Positions 19,799 to 30,376 are shown, numbered from the stretch's first letter. The stretch: 64,000 nucleotides of DNA from Pseudo-nitzschia pungens (GCA_037355855.1 CM074759.1:6944001-7008000); one strand, 5' to 3'. A program made the numbers and translations. Notes: generated from the letters alone by a model not told the origin.

Positions 19799-21976
19799 AT
19801 GTCATTCACAAGTGGTCTATTTGCCGAAACATCAAGGCATGTCCAACAGGACGACCATGACGGTTTTGCGGTTAATACGCAACTTGCCTATGCTCAGAAA
19901 GAAGCAGAATTCCGTCAGTATTGTAATACTGTATTCCACTCGGTGGATTATCCAGAAACAGTAACAGAGGAAAAGGTGTATGGCTTTCTTTTCTACCAGG
20001 CCTATCGGACGCGAAGGACAAGAGGCCGAAAGCAGAAGAAGGAACAATCGTCGTCAACACAGATTTTTGACGTCGACGACTTCAAGGCCGTCATGGCAAA
20101 ATACAATGACAGCAACGATGACAACGAGTCCATTCTAAACCAGGACGACAATGCAAACCCTGTAGGATACGATGCTGTGAATATATGCTTATGTGCAATC
20201 CTCAAACTGTTGAGCCACCAGCAAAGTCACAACGCTAACAATCTTACAAAAGAACAAATTCGATCCGAAAGAGTTACTCGGTTGCTTCAAGTGGTGAATC
20301 AAAGAAAGAAAAAAAACAAAAAGGCACGATACGAAGAGAAGCTAGACCACATGCTGTCGCCATACATGAACCTACAGAACATCGAGCGGATTGAGGATTT
20401 CTTGTTCTCAAAGAATTGTTTCAAAGAATACTATCACATTGCAGCATTGAGGGATCGATACTGTTTCCTTATGACGCAGGGGGGTGTGCTGCGAGGCAAG
20501 TCCTTATTCCAATGCGAACTGTCTGATCTGTGCAACATCTTTAAATGCGATGACGGAATACACCCCTGCCAGATCTTAATCATGCAAATGGCCAGGGGGA
20601 AGACGAATGGTAACAAAACTTTGTATGGACGGGTGATAAGGCACAGAAATGTCAACATGTGCCCCATTGGTGCGTTGGGCTTCTACTTGATGGCACGATT
20701 CCATTCAACAAGAGAGCTTTTGCAATATGACTTTGGAGATGACTCATCCTGGTTGAATGCCAAATTACTCACAAATTGCAACACCTCAATGAATAATCAT
20801 CCAATCAAGGATCAAGCTTATACGAAAACAATGAAACAAGCATGCGAAGCCTTGGATATCTCGTCAAAGTTTTTCGTCCATTTTGGCAATGGTACAGATG
20901 TAGTTGATTTGGAAATGATGATGGAAGAGGCCGATCCTCAATCCATCACAACGATTCAAAATTGGAATCTTGACGTCCGAGAGGATCGATATTCTACAAA
21001 ACTCCCGTTGAAGGCTATGCGAGGTATGGCCGGGCATTCGCAAGACAGAGGCAATTTCTCCTTGCCTCGAAGTGCAGTCAATCCACCTCCAGAGCTTCGA
21101 CGTCAAGTTTTTCCATTTCTTGATGACGCGATAAAAAAGATTGAGGGGAAAGAGCAAAGGACGACTGCGCGAGCCTTCTTTGAGCTCCTCGTGAGTTTAC
21201 AGTGTGTTGTACTGCAGGATGCTGCCATCTTGCTTCACAACGGTAGGAAGCATCATCTCTTTTCCTTGCCAGTTTTCAAAACAAAGTTGTTCCAGAATTA
21301 TCAAGCAGAACTCATTGAAAAGGTAATGTTAGAAAGAGGAGCGCGAGCAGGAGCTACATCAATGGAACGAAGTATGGATCTCCAAAACATTCATTCCGAT
21401 GTCTCTAATAATTCACGGGACATTCAACGGTTAGATGCTTCTGTCAACAAATTACGAGAAGAACTAAACTTCATAAATAACGAAGTTAGCCGCTTCCTGC
21501 AGCACCTGAGTGCGTATCGTCGACCGCTGCGACTAGCACAAGCAATGCAAGCAACACCACTACTACAAGGAGCGACACCACCAACACTCAGTACAGTCAA
21601 TACAGCGGTCGGCGCTGGTGCTAGTACTATCGCGCCAACAAAAAGGTTGTTCCGAAACCATGCAACGGTCTCGTCCATGTGGAACGAGTGGTTTGGGCTT
21701 GGCACCTTCAAAGATGATGACTTCCCCGGCGGGATTGAAGACCTTGAAAACAATGGCCGTCAATGGAGAAAACATTATAATGCGGCCGAGCAGAAGCATT
21801 TCTCGCGACTCAAATGCATTATAGAGTTTGTGAAGGGCAGAATCGCTGCTGGAGTACCTGTAGAAGCAATACTAAAAGAAGGGGACGAGTTCATGAGGAA
21901 GACAAACACGAAGTCAGTGTCATCCCTTGCGACCCATGTCCAAAAGGCTAAGTCGTTGCGACCGACATCAATGTAA
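19799..21976 (+). CDS. Crypton-like tyrosine recombinase with GCR1_C-like domain
   Basis: 725 residues, intact. Residues about 210-470 resemble the Crypton/Ndc10_II tyrosine-recombinase core: R232 in VLRGKSLFQCELSDL, the ARGKTNGNKTLYGRVIRHRNVNMCPIGALGFYL block, H361 in VHFGN, Y398 in RYSTKLP, then AMRGMAGHSQ and LPRSAVNPPPELRRQVFP. Residues about 635-695 (VSSMWNEWFGLGTF to FSRLKCIIEFVKGRI) resemble the GCR1_C DNA-binding domain that accompanies fungal and stramenopile Cryptons. A coiled coil lies at about 525-565. Cryptons insert by recombinase without terminal repeats; none are seen here. The expected HxxR reads HFGN, so the second catalytic Arg seems lost. It could be a mobile element or a domesticated DNA-binding gene. 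Confidence 0.7.
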   Translation: MSFTSGLFAETSRHVQQDDHDGFAVNTQLAYAQKEAEFRQYCNTVFHSVDYPETVTEEKVYGFLFYQAYRTRRTRGRKQKKEQSSSTQIFDVDDFKAVMAKYNDSNDDNESILNQDDNANPVGYDAVNICLCAILKLLSHQQSHNANNLTKEQIRSERVTRLLQVVNQRKKKNKKARYEEKLDHMLSPYMNLQNIERIEDFLFSKNCFKEYYHIAALRDRYCFLMTQGGVLRGKSLFQCELSDLCNIFKCDDGIHPCQILIMQMARGKTNGNKTLYGRVIRHRNVNMCPIGALGFYLMARFHSTRELLQYDFGDDSSWLNAKLLTNCNTSMNNHPIKDQAYTKTMKQACEALDISSKFFVHFGNGTDVVDLEMMMEEADPQSITTIQNWNLDVREDRYSTKLPLKAMRGMAGHSQDRGNFSLPRSAVNPPPELRRQVFPFLDDAIKKIEGKEQRTTARAFFELLVSLQCVVLQDAAILLHNGRKHHLFSLPVFKTKLFQNYQAELIEKVMLERGARAGATSMERSMDLQNIHSDVSNNSRDIQRLDASVNKLREELNFINNEVSRFLQHLSAYRRPLRLAQAMQATPLLQGATPPTLSTVNTAVGAGASTIAPTKRLFRNHATVSSMWNEWFGLGTFKDDDFPGGIEDLENNGRQWRKHYNAAEQKHFSRLKCIIEFVKGRIAAGVPVEAILKEGDEFMRKTNTKSVSSLATHVQKAKSLRPTSM

Positions 21977-22859
21977 AGACGGACGAATCCCACGGTTGAT
22001 TTGATTAGATGACGATTATTTGTTATACTAGTTTGTTTCGATAACAGTACTATGGCGTTTCTTGTGTTTTTCGTCTTTTTCGTGTTGTGGTCTATGTTTT
22101 GTGATTCGTGCGGATTCACGGTGCGTTTGTGCTTTGTTTGTTGTTGTTCGTGCGTTCCTGCTGTGTTCCTGGTATGTTCAAAATGTTCCGTCCTTTAAAC
22201 TGCACGCAAGTTATTTTTTATGACGGTGGTCTGACTGTGCTCTGACTTATTTTTTCGTCGTATGATAACCTTACTGTAAGGTTTACTTAACTATGTTTAC
22301 TGATCATGAGATGATCATGAGTTTTGCGCCCGAGGCGTTGCTTGTGGAATGTGTCTTCAATTATTTTTTGGCGCGAATGCCTCGTTCCCGTTTCATTCAA
22401 AATTCAAAAACAAGAAGAGGCGGGAAATTTTTTGTGAAGAAAAGTGAAACACTGTTCAATCAAAATAATTGCACGTCACTTTCTAGTCGAAAGTGATTCA
22501 ACTCTTCAAAACACTCTAAACATACCGGTGCAACCCCAACCTTGCGAGTAAGGTTACCTGGTACATACTTGTTCTGTTACATGGTGTGTCATCCACTTCG
22601 TGTTGGACAGTCCAGAGACAACACCGCTAATCTGACCCTAACCTTACCAGTGACTAGATAAGATTCAAGGGTAGAAGACGATCGTAACGCAACAGGAACA
22701 GGAACAGCAGAAGCTTCTTTAACAACAACAACAACAACAACAACAACACCCGCCACTCCACCGTTCGCCGTCGAATCTCGAATCCCGCTTCGATCCCGCA
22801 ACAAACCGCGCCATCCATCCGCATCAGCATCCGCAAAAGCATCATCTCTGCGCACCATC
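21977..22859. other. Intergenic region with repeated GTAAGGTTA motifs
   Basis: No credible gene. Motifs: AACCTTACTGTAAGG (about 22267), GAGTAAGGTTACC (about 22547) and TAACCTTACC (about 22637). A CAA trinucleotide run (about 22720-22748) lies in the leader of the transporter gene. Confidence 0.55.
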
Positions 22860-24014
22860 ATGCGAATCCGACCGCACTGGCTCTCTGTGGAGACCTACGG
22901 ACTCGTGCTGGTCTTCTTCTCCGCAATCTTTTACGCGCTCGCGGGGGCCTTTGTCAAGCTGGCCCACCTGGGGGGCGGACTGCCCTCCACCGAGCTGGTC
23001 TTTGCCCGCGGGATCGTTCAGGGGAGCCTCGTCGTCCTGGGATTGTACCTGTGCCGCGATGCCAAGGGACAGCGCCTCATTGCGCACCCCTTTGGGAAAT
23101 CGGCCGAGGCCCAAAAATTGGTGTGGATGCGGGGCATTATCGGCGGAGCGGGGTTCTTGCTCGACTATCACTGCATGTCCGTTCTCCCGCTGGGGGACGC
23201 CATGACCCTGATGAGCCTCTACCCGTTTGTGACCATTGTGCTGGCGCGCATTTTTCTGAACGAAGAAATACAACTGCTCCACGCGGTCACGACCGTTGCG
23301 TCCGTTTCCGGAGCCGTCTTTATCAGCCAGCCGACCTTTTTGTTCGGGGGCGGGACCGGAGACGCCCCGACCCTGGGGTACGTGACGGGACTGCTGGGAT
23401 CGTGCTGCCTGGCCTCGATATTGATCCTGATCCGAAAGGCCGGAAAGATTGGCGTCCACACCTTCCAGTTGCTCCTGTCGTGGGCGCTGTTTGGGGTGGT
23501 GTTTAGCGTTATCTTTGGGCCCTACGAGGGGGTTTGGAAGTGGCCGTCGAATTCGACGGTGTGGCTCTATGTCTGCGGGGTGTGCGGTGTGGGCGCCGGG
23601 GCACACTTTGTGCTCAACTACGCCGGTCGGCTGGCACCCGCCGGGCTGGTATCGGTGGTGAGGGCGAGCGACATCGTGTTTGCCTACGGATTCGAGATTC
23701 TGATCTTTGCGCAGCAACCCAACAAATGGACGTGGGTCGGTGTCGCCCTGGTGCTGGGATCGTTGCTGGCCATTGGGATCGAAAAGATCAGGGAGAGCCA
23801 GAACCATCCCCGGGGAGTACCGCCACCATCTCTCGCCGCCGCAAAACCAAACGCTTTGGTCTTGTCGGGAAGCGAGGACAGCGACGGGACAAAATCCAAC
23901 GGTGGTAGCGTCAGCGAGGAATCATCCTCACCCTTGTCCAGAACCTCACGATGCAGTGACGAAGAGAGCCAGGAGTTGCTTCGGGCGCACACCCAGAGTT
24001 TTAAAGACGAGTAG
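22860..24014 (+). CDS. EamA/DMT-family membrane transporter (SLC35G-like)
   Basis: 384 residues. About ten hydrophobic helices between residues 10 and 305 form two EamA repeats. The first starts at YGLVLVFFSAIFYALAGAF with the conserved VFARGI and MRGIIGGAGFLLDYHCMSVLPLGDAMTLMSLYPF; the second runs from LGSCCLASILILIRKAG to APAGLVSVVRASDIVFAYGFEIL and WTWVGVALVLGSLLAIG. The closest layout is the SLC35G/drug-metabolite transporter group, which moves small organic solutes; the substrate and membrane are unknown. The C-terminal 75 residues are Ser/Asp/Glu-rich and cytosolic-looking. No plastid presequence is seen. ATG 22860 has an ACCATCATG context. No intron. Confidence 0.85.
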   Translation: MRIRPHWLSVETYGLVLVFFSAIFYALAGAFVKLAHLGGGLPSTELVFARGIVQGSLVVLGLYLCRDAKGQRLIAHPFGKSAEAQKLVWMRGIIGGAGFLLDYHCMSVLPLGDAMTLMSLYPFVTIVLARIFLNEEIQLLHAVTTVASVSGAVFISQPTFLFGGGTGDAPTLGYVTGLLGSCCLASILILIRKAGKIGVHTFQLLLSWALFGVVFSVIFGPYEGVWKWPSNSTVWLYVCGVCGVGAGAHFVLNYAGRLAPAGLVSVVRASDIVFAYGFEILIFAQQPNKWTWVGVALVLGSLLAIGIEKIRESQNHPRGVPPPSLAAAKPNALVLSGSEDSDGTKSNGGSVSEESSSPLSRTSRCSDEESQELLRAHTQSFKDE

Positions 24015-24530
24015 ACCAGCAACAACTTTGGTGAAACAGCGACGGAACCGATGCACTCTCTGCGGATCACCGGCCTATCCGCAAAAGAACTGTTTTTGTT
24101 CGTCGAAGAGTGCATCATCACGAAATGCTCGGCTCCTTGGGTTGCCAAGGTTCGGGGAAAGCAAGAACAGCAACGCGAGGATACAAGAAATCAAGCGTTG
24201 TTACAGCACTATTACATTTTTAAAAAATTGCTCTTGACAGATCACGCTCGTTAGCGACGAGGCATCTTAGTAGTGGATGCAGCGTTGCGGAGAAGAAACC
24301 TCTGCAATGATAGTAAGAATGATCACCGCCGCAACGATACTACTACTACCATGTCCTTCAAACCCTGCTGATCTTGCGACACATTGCTGATTGATACAAA
24401 AGCACAGTACTAGTAGTAATTTGTCCGGCAGGCAAAGATACATGTTTAAAATGAAGCTTTGGTGATCATATCCATTGAGGGACCTTTCACCCAATTTTGC
24501 TCCTATCTTCGACGTAAACATAGGTCACCA
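24015..24530. other. Intergenic, 3' of the transporter up to the LTR element
   Basis: About 500 bp without a supported gene; a 67-codon frame at 24051-24254 lacks recognisable features. The last five bases (CACCA, 24526-24530) are the target duplication of the retrotransposon. Confidence 0.5.
24526..24530. repeat. Target site duplication, left (CACCA)
   Basis: Identical to 30377-30381 on the other side of the LTR element, as expected for integrase-mediated insertion. Confidence 0.9.
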
Positions 24531-24714
24531 TGCCGTGCACCAAAATACAGTCACGAGCGCACACGGGACTGGATTAAGGATAAGGATAAAAACAATCGGC
24601 GACAGAATCGCTGATTCGGAGGGCTCTTAGAACTGTAACAAATAGACTAATCAATAGAGCTCACAATTTGCATATCACTACTATTCTAATCACTAGTAGA
24701 CCCGGGGTATGGCA
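24531..24714 (+). repeat. 5' LTR
   Basis: Starts TGCCGTGCACC and ends GGGGTATGGCA. Lacks the 5 bases (30260-30264) present in the 3' copy; otherwise no difference was seen. Confidence 0.92.
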
Positions 24715-25465
24715 TGATTTTAAAATCAAGCTGAGCGCTGATGACCATGAGCAGGAAGGGACCGATCGATCGAAAAGGACCGACGAGACCGAAAGACTGC
24801 CCGAAAATGGAGGCGCAGAGAAGCAAACCAGGGAGAAGGATATCCGGTGTCTGCAGCACCAGGAAGACCGACCCCAGCAACTGTCAGCACCATTAGATGG
24901 AGCAACAGCAGCAACAAAGACACCTAAGTACCTAAACAGGACCATGGTCGACAACAGGAAATAATCGAAAAATTCTAAAATACACACTGAAAAAGTGACA
25001 CATAATTCAGCAAGTGGACTAATTGGACCAACTCTGAGTGGATGGACAGACCGAAGAGCGTATGCCAACCAAAACCGTAATATACGGATATCCGGAAAGG
25101 TATATAATGAATACCCAAACACCACTAATCCCACGGGACAACGGGAAGTGGGACCGGCCCGGTGAACGCTTAACACAGAAGCAACGCCGGAGAACCACGG
25201 GAATCGAATCCCACAAAATAAAAACAGAAACAACTCCGGGGAACCACAGGATTCCCGGGAGCTAAAGAGAGAAACAACTCCCACCACTGGACGAACCAGG
25301 GGGGAAAATCAGTTATAACACGAGTTATCACGAGAACAGCGCAAAATCCAGCAAAAAGAACTGGAGGAACTGAGCAATCATTCCTGCTCAATTTCAACAC
25401 AAACAGCAAAGATAACAGAAATAGTGTAACTAAACTAAATATAATAGAAAACTGATTAACTCACC
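24715..25465 (+). other. Untranslated leader of the retrotransposon
   Basis: About 750 bp between the 5' LTR and gag. It begins with the palindrome GATTTTAAAATC. It is A-rich with many short frames and none convincing. It would carry the primer-binding and packaging signals, which I could not identify. Confidence 0.6.
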
Positions 25466-26902
25466 ATGGCGACCAAGGGAACCAAACTGAAACCTTTCAA
25501 CATCACACGGGAGGACTGGCCGGAAGACGCCACCACCGTAAAGATGAATGTAGACAGCGAACAGGGTGGAATCGCATTCAGCGACTACCTGAAAGTTCTC
25601 AATGGTACCGAGAGACCAGAACTCTTCCTCATCTGGAAGAGAGACTTTGACCAGAAAATTGCTGGCAATGACAAACTCCACGGAGACCAGAAGCTGGACG
25701 TGCTACAGAGAATCCTCTCTAATGAAGCACTCGCACTTGTCCAACGAACGCTCACTCGGACCTACTTGGCCGAACCAACCCACAAGGTCCATCACACCAG
25801 ACGTGTATAGAAAAAGATCCAGGAGATCGAGCAACGGGACCAAGCAAACATACTACTATCAATGGGGCAAGACGCCACCGAAACTCCTACGGGAGCCTCC
25901 AAGGAAACGGCAAAGGAGAAATCTCCAAACGCCGACAAAACCGACACAGCCACGGCGAGATCGGACAAAGTATCGGCGACCGACAACCTCGAGTCTCCAA
26001 TCCCAAAGAAAAAGGTCGCAAGCGCCCTGACCCAGTACTACCAATCCCAGGAGTACAGGAAGGATATCATGGAGGAATGCATGCATGTCCTCAAGCTCAA
26101 AATCTTTGGCAATGACCAAAATGGCAAGCGCTCGTACATCGTCCTGCGACGATTCATGCGAGGCATGCGCGTGGACCTCAAACATGGCATCAGAGCCTGG
26201 GCCAATCGAATGGCCGAACTCCAAAGCTATCTCCCAGAATGCCTCTGGGAATGTGGCAGTGACCAAATGGAAACACCAAGAAGTTTCACCCAAGGAGAAC
26301 TGAAGGAAATCTTGGATTCCAACATGACCCACTCCCAACGCAAGAAGCTGGAACACATTGGATGGGACCTCTACACCCAATCCTTTAACACCACTATCAA
26401 CAAGCTCGAAAACCTGGAAATCACCATCCGGAAGGAGGCAATAATGCAACAACGCATCACCGACCTCGAAAAGCAGACCGGCGTCACCAAGAAGACTCCC
26501 AAGGCCGCATCTGGGGGAGGAAACCACCATGGGAAGTCCCCTGGCAAAAAGAAGCGACCTGTGGAAGGCAGCAACAAGCAACTATGCAAGACCTGTGGCA
26601 AGGTCCATGCCGGCAAATGCTGGAAACTAACCGGTGGTCCCTCCAAGAAGGGAAAGTTCGACTGGGAAACCATCAACCTGCTCAAGGAGCATTTTGTGGC
26701 AAAAGAAGACTCAGACTCTGAGCAGTACTCCAAACCCCACTGGGGAAGGAACCTATCGAACCACGACTACTCTTACGTACTGGCCACGGCCCAAGCTGAC
26801 CACGACGTTTCTGATGACGAGATCGACATCTCCGAACGGGAACTCAAAGAGTACAGAAGAAAGTACAGAAAGACCTTTAAGAAGAAAGGATCCCACAACT
26901 GA
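25466..26902 (+). CDS. Gag of the LTR element, with one in-frame UAG
   Basis: A single frame of 478 codons from ATG 25466 to the UGA at 26900, interrupted only by UAG at 25808-25810 (codon 115). The downstream part resumes in the same frame, and a second in-frame ATG is at 25862. The capsid-like helical region is followed near residue 375 by a zinc knuckle CKTCGKVHAGKC (CX2CX3HX3C) flanked by Lys/Gly-rich sequence, as in nucleocapsid. The UAG could be an inactivating mutation or a read-through site. The product would package the element's RNA. Confidence 0.8.
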
Positions 26903-29900
26903 ATGGTTGATACCATCCACACCGGACCCCGCATCATCAACAGATATGCAGACGTCTGTGTGGAGGTACTGGACCACAAGGGAAGGGGGAGGATGCTCCG
27001 GGGCCTACTCGACTCCGGTTGCTCCAAATCCATCATACTAAGGCAATTTGTCGACCGAAGTCAACTAACGAACCGAGACCACAGATCTGTCACCTATAAT
27101 ACCTATGGGGGCAAGTTCCGAACCAAGTCTGCGGCTTCAGTGGGACTGAGGTTGATAGAGTTTTCAAACTCCAAAACCATCAAATGGACCTTCCAAGTGG
27201 ATGAATATCATCACCATGAGGAGGTGCCCTACGACATGATCATAGGATCCGACATGATGGCACAACTGGGACTGGATATAAAATACAGCTCCCGAACCAT
27301 CGAATGGCAGGGTGACTCCATCCCCATGAAGGGAATGGGGGAACTCACTGACCCGGACAAATGTGAGGCAGTATTCTTTGCCAACACACAAAGTCCGATC
27401 CTCCAACAGGAGGAAGAGAGGCAAGCCAAAATCTTGGACGCAGACTACTCCAAAGTCGATATAGACGCCATGGTTAATGACCTGGAGATTACGGACGCGT
27501 CCAAGGAAGCCTTGAAGAAAACACTGAAGAAATTCCCAACGCTCTTTGGAGGAGGGTTGGGTCTACTCAAAAATATAGAACCGGTGTCCATTGAGCTCCA
27601 ACCAGGGGTCAAACCGGTCCGGCAGAGGTACTACTCTGTGCCCCATGCCTTTGAACAAGCACTCCGAAAGGAGATCACCAGGCTCTGTGAGATTGGAGTC
27701 CTGGAGAAACTCCCCCACGATGATGACTCACCGTGGGCATCCCCTACCTTCTGCCAACCAAAGAAGACAGGCGATATCCGAGTCCTCACAGACTTCCGGA
27801 AAATGAACGCCGCCATCCAGAGGAAACCATTCCCACTACCACGAATAGGGGAAACAATCCAACGACTACAGAAGTTCCAATCAGCTACGGCGCTGGACTT
27901 GTCCCAAGGATACTATACCATCCCCATCTGCAAAGAGAGCCAGAAAATCTGCTCCACCATCCTGCCGTGGGGAAAGTATGCCTACAAGAGACTAGCAATG
28001 GGGATTGCGTGTGCTCCGGATATCTTCCAATCAGTCATGATGAACCTACTAGGGGACCTGGACTACGTCCTTGTCTATATTGATGATATCCTGATCATTC
28101 AACGAGAGGGAGAATCCGAACAGGATCATCTCAACAAAATCGATACAGTCCTCCAAAGACTGGATGATGCCGGCTTCCGAGCCAACCTCAGAAAATCCTT
28201 TTTCATGCAAAAAGAGGTGGAATATCTGGGATTTCTATTAACAACAGAGGGCATTCAGCCCCAGCCAAAGAAGCTGGAGGCGATGAAGCGCCTGGAAGCC
28301 CCCAAGAACACCAAGCAACTCAAGATGTTCCTTGGCATGGTCAATTTCTACAGGGACATGTGGAAGCGACGCTCCCACATCCTGGCCCCCCTCAATAACC
28401 TTGCAGGGAAAAAGGGAAAAATGAACTGGTACTGGGGACCAGCAGAGCAGAAAGCTTTCATGGAGGCAAAGAGAATGCTCGCGGATGAAGCAAAGCTTGC
28501 ATTCCCGGACTTTACGAAACCATTTCACCTCTACTCAGATGCCAGTGACAGGCAACTGGGAGCAACTGTGTGCCAGGATGGCAAACCCCTTGGATTCTAT
28601 ACCCGGAAACTAAACTCAGCACAGCTCAACTACACTGTCGGAGAAAAAGAACTCCTGGGCATAGTAGAAGGCCTGAAGGCGTTCAAAGGAATCCTACGAG
28701 GACAAGATGTAATTATTCACACGGATCACCTCAATCTACTGTACCAGCAGATGCCCACCCAGCGGATGGTACGGTGGAGACTCCTTATGGAGGAGTTCCA
28801 CCCGGTAGTCAAACATGTTGCTGGAAAAGACAATGATGCAGCAGACGCACTATCCCGACTGGACATCACCGATGATCCAGCAGATACTGTGGAATGGCTA
28901 CCACCAAATAAGCCCCTCACCTACGCGGATGAGGAAGAGCACCTCCGACAACTTCTATTCCCACTTGGAGAAGAAGCTCCGGAAGAATTCCAGGGCAATA
29001 GTGCATTCCCACTTGCCCCAGACATGATTCAGTTCTACCAACAAAAGGACACAGGAATCATGAGCGCTTTGGAAAAAGACAACCGACTGACCACCAAAAT
29101 GGTGGAAGGTTACAACCTAATCCACAAAGAAGGAAAGATTCTGATTCCCGACAAACTCAAGGACAGAGTCATGGAATGGTACCACAGCATGCTGGTCCAT
29201 CCCGGAGAAAAGAGAATGGAACAGAGCATACGCTCAGTGTTCACCTGGAGAGGCCTGAGGAAGGACGTCCAGGACCTCTGTAAACACTGCCACACGTGTC
29301 AGATGTTCAAAAAGAGTGGCCGGAAGAAGTATGGACTACTACCAGAGAAAGCAGTTGAGGTCACCAAATGGCAGAGGGTCAATGTGGACCTCTGGGGACC
29401 TGCAACCGTCCACAATAAAAATGGCAAAGACTACCACATCCATGTTCTCACCATGGTGGATCCAGTAACCGGATGGTTTGAGCTGGCTCACCTAAAGGAC
29501 TCGCCAAATGCAGCAGAAACTCAACGTTTGCTAGACAGTACCTGGCTAGCAAGGTATCCGCGCCCAAAGGAAATTGGCTTTGATGGCGGGAGTGAGTTTA
29601 AAGCAGAGTTCCAAGAGCTCTGTGACAACATGGGGATGAAAAGGAAACCGAGCGGCGCTTGGAACCCACAATCCAACTCAGTGCTGGAGAGAATCCACCA
29701 GGTCCTGAAGGACTGCCTATTGTCCTTCAACCTGGAACAAAGAGATCTCCACGAGAAGGATCCGTTTGAGGAGTTCACCACCAAGGCAGCGTACGCCATC
29801 AGGAGTGCCATCCACACCACACTGGGGTATTCCCCAGCACAACTGGTGTTCGGACGGGACATGTTCATGCCTGTGAACTTCCCAGTGGATTGGGAAGCAA

Positions 29901-30292
29901 TCCAAGCAAGGAAGCAAAAGAGTATCCACAAGAGTAACATTCGGGAGAATCAGAAGAGAATTCCCCATGTCTACAAGGAAGGAGACTATATCACTCTGGA
30001 AAGGAAGGGCATTGTTCCGAAACTATCCTTCCCACGACAAGGACCTTACAAGGTGATCAAGGCCCATGACAATGGAACTGTAACTATTGAAACTGCTCCC
30101 TTTGTAACCGACCGGGTTAACATTAGGAGAGTACACCCTTATTATTGCAGGGATCCCATTCAATCGAAACAGTACCATGGAGGAGTATGCCGTGCACCAA
30201 AATACAGTCACGAGCGCACACGGGACTGGATTAAGGATAAGGATAAAAACAATCGGCGAGTCGACAGAATCGCTGATTCGGAGGGCTCTTAG
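26903..30292 (+). CDS. Pol polyprotein of the LTR element (PR-RT-RH-IN)
   Basis: 1,129 residues, uninterrupted. Domains: aspartic protease with DSG at residues 37-39; reverse transcriptase with YIDD at 392-395; RNase H with LYSDASDRQLGATV and YTVGEKELLGIVEGL; integrase with an HHCC-type zinc motif ending CKHCHTCQMF, then catalytic D of NVDLWGP, D of GFDGGSEF and E of NSVLERIHQ. The C-terminal end has a small SH3-like GDYITLERKG region but no chromodomain. The ATG directly follows the gag UGA in the same frame. The last about 35 codons lie inside the 3' LTR. Confidence 0.93.
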   Translation: MVDTIHTGPRIINRYADVCVEVLDHKGRGRMLRGLLDSGCSKSIILRQFVDRSQLTNRDHRSVTYNTYGGKFRTKSAASVGLRLIEFSNSKTIKWTFQVDEYHHHEEVPYDMIIGSDMMAQLGLDIKYSSRTIEWQGDSIPMKGMGELTDPDKCEAVFFANTQSPILQQEEERQAKILDADYSKVDIDAMVNDLEITDASKEALKKTLKKFPTLFGGGLGLLKNIEPVSIELQPGVKPVRQRYYSVPHAFEQALRKEITRLCEIGVLEKLPHDDDSPWASPTFCQPKKTGDIRVLTDFRKMNAAIQRKPFPLPRIGETIQRLQKFQSATALDLSQGYYTIPICKESQKICSTILPWGKYAYKRLAMGIACAPDIFQSVMMNLLGDLDYVLVYIDDILIIQREGESEQDHLNKIDTVLQRLDDAGFRANLRKSFFMQKEVEYLGFLLTTEGIQPQPKKLEAMKRLEAPKNTKQLKMFLGMVNFYRDMWKRRSHILAPLNNLAGKKGKMNWYWGPAEQKAFMEAKRMLADEAKLAFPDFTKPFHLYSDASDRQLGATVCQDGKPLGFYTRKLNSAQLNYTVGEKELLGIVEGLKAFKGILRGQDVIIHTDHLNLLYQQMPTQRMVRWRLLMEEFHPVVKHVAGKDNDAADALSRLDITDDPADTVEWLPPNKPLTYADEEEHLRQLLFPLGEEAPEEFQGNSAFPLAPDMIQFYQQKDTGIMSALEKDNRLTTKMVEGYNLIHKEGKILIPDKLKDRVMEWYHSMLVHPGEKRMEQSIRSVFTWRGLRKDVQDLCKHCHTCQMFKKSGRKKYGLLPEKAVEVTKWQRVNVDLWGPATVHNKNGKDYHIHVLTMVDPVTGWFELAHLKDSPNAAETQRLLDSTWLARYPRPKEIGFDGGSEFKAEFQELCDNMGMKRKPSGAWNPQSNSVLERIHQVLKDCLLSFNLEQRDLHEKDPFEEFTTKAAYAIRSAIHTTLGYSPAQLVFGRDMFMPVNFPVDWEAIQARKQKSIHKSNIRENQKRIPHVYKEGDYITLERKGIVPKLSFPRQGPYKVIKAHDNGTVTIETAPFVTDRVNIRRVHPYYCRDPIQSKQYHGGVCRAPKYSHERTRDWIKDKDKNNRRVDRIADSEGS

Positions 30293-30376
30293 AACTGTAA
30301 CAAATAGACTAATCAATAGAGCTCACAATTTGCATATCACTACTATTCTAATCACTAGTAGACCCGGGGTATGGCA
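30188..30376 (+). repeat. 3' LTR
   Basis: Same as the 5' LTR plus five extra bases at 30260-30264. It contains the last part of the pol reading frame. Confidence 0.92.

Larger units (their letters stand above)
24531..30376 (+). mobile_element. Intact-looking Ty3/gypsy LTR retrotransposon
   Basis: 5,846 bp, bounded by TG...CA LTRs of 184 and 189 bp that are identical except for one 5-bp indel, and by a 5-bp CACCA target duplication. That is the signature of a recent insertion. Order: LTR, a leader of about 750 bp, gag (one in-frame UAG), pol with protease-RT-RNase H-integrase order (Ty3/gypsy, not copia), LTR. No primer-binding site matching the usual initiator-Met tRNA was recognised after the 5' LTR. 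The polypurine tract is weak (GGAGGA just before the 3' LTR). Confidence 0.93.

Noticed and set aside
19799..21976. Loss of the nucleophile Tyr in the Crypton-like protein (Phe in GNFSLPR)
   Set aside because: The family's nucleophile position fits Y398 in RYSTKLP better; the altered residue is the Arg of HxxR.
22842..23807. Minus-strand frame opposite the EamA transporter
   Set aside because: Shadow frame; the plus strand shows membrane helices and conserved motifs.
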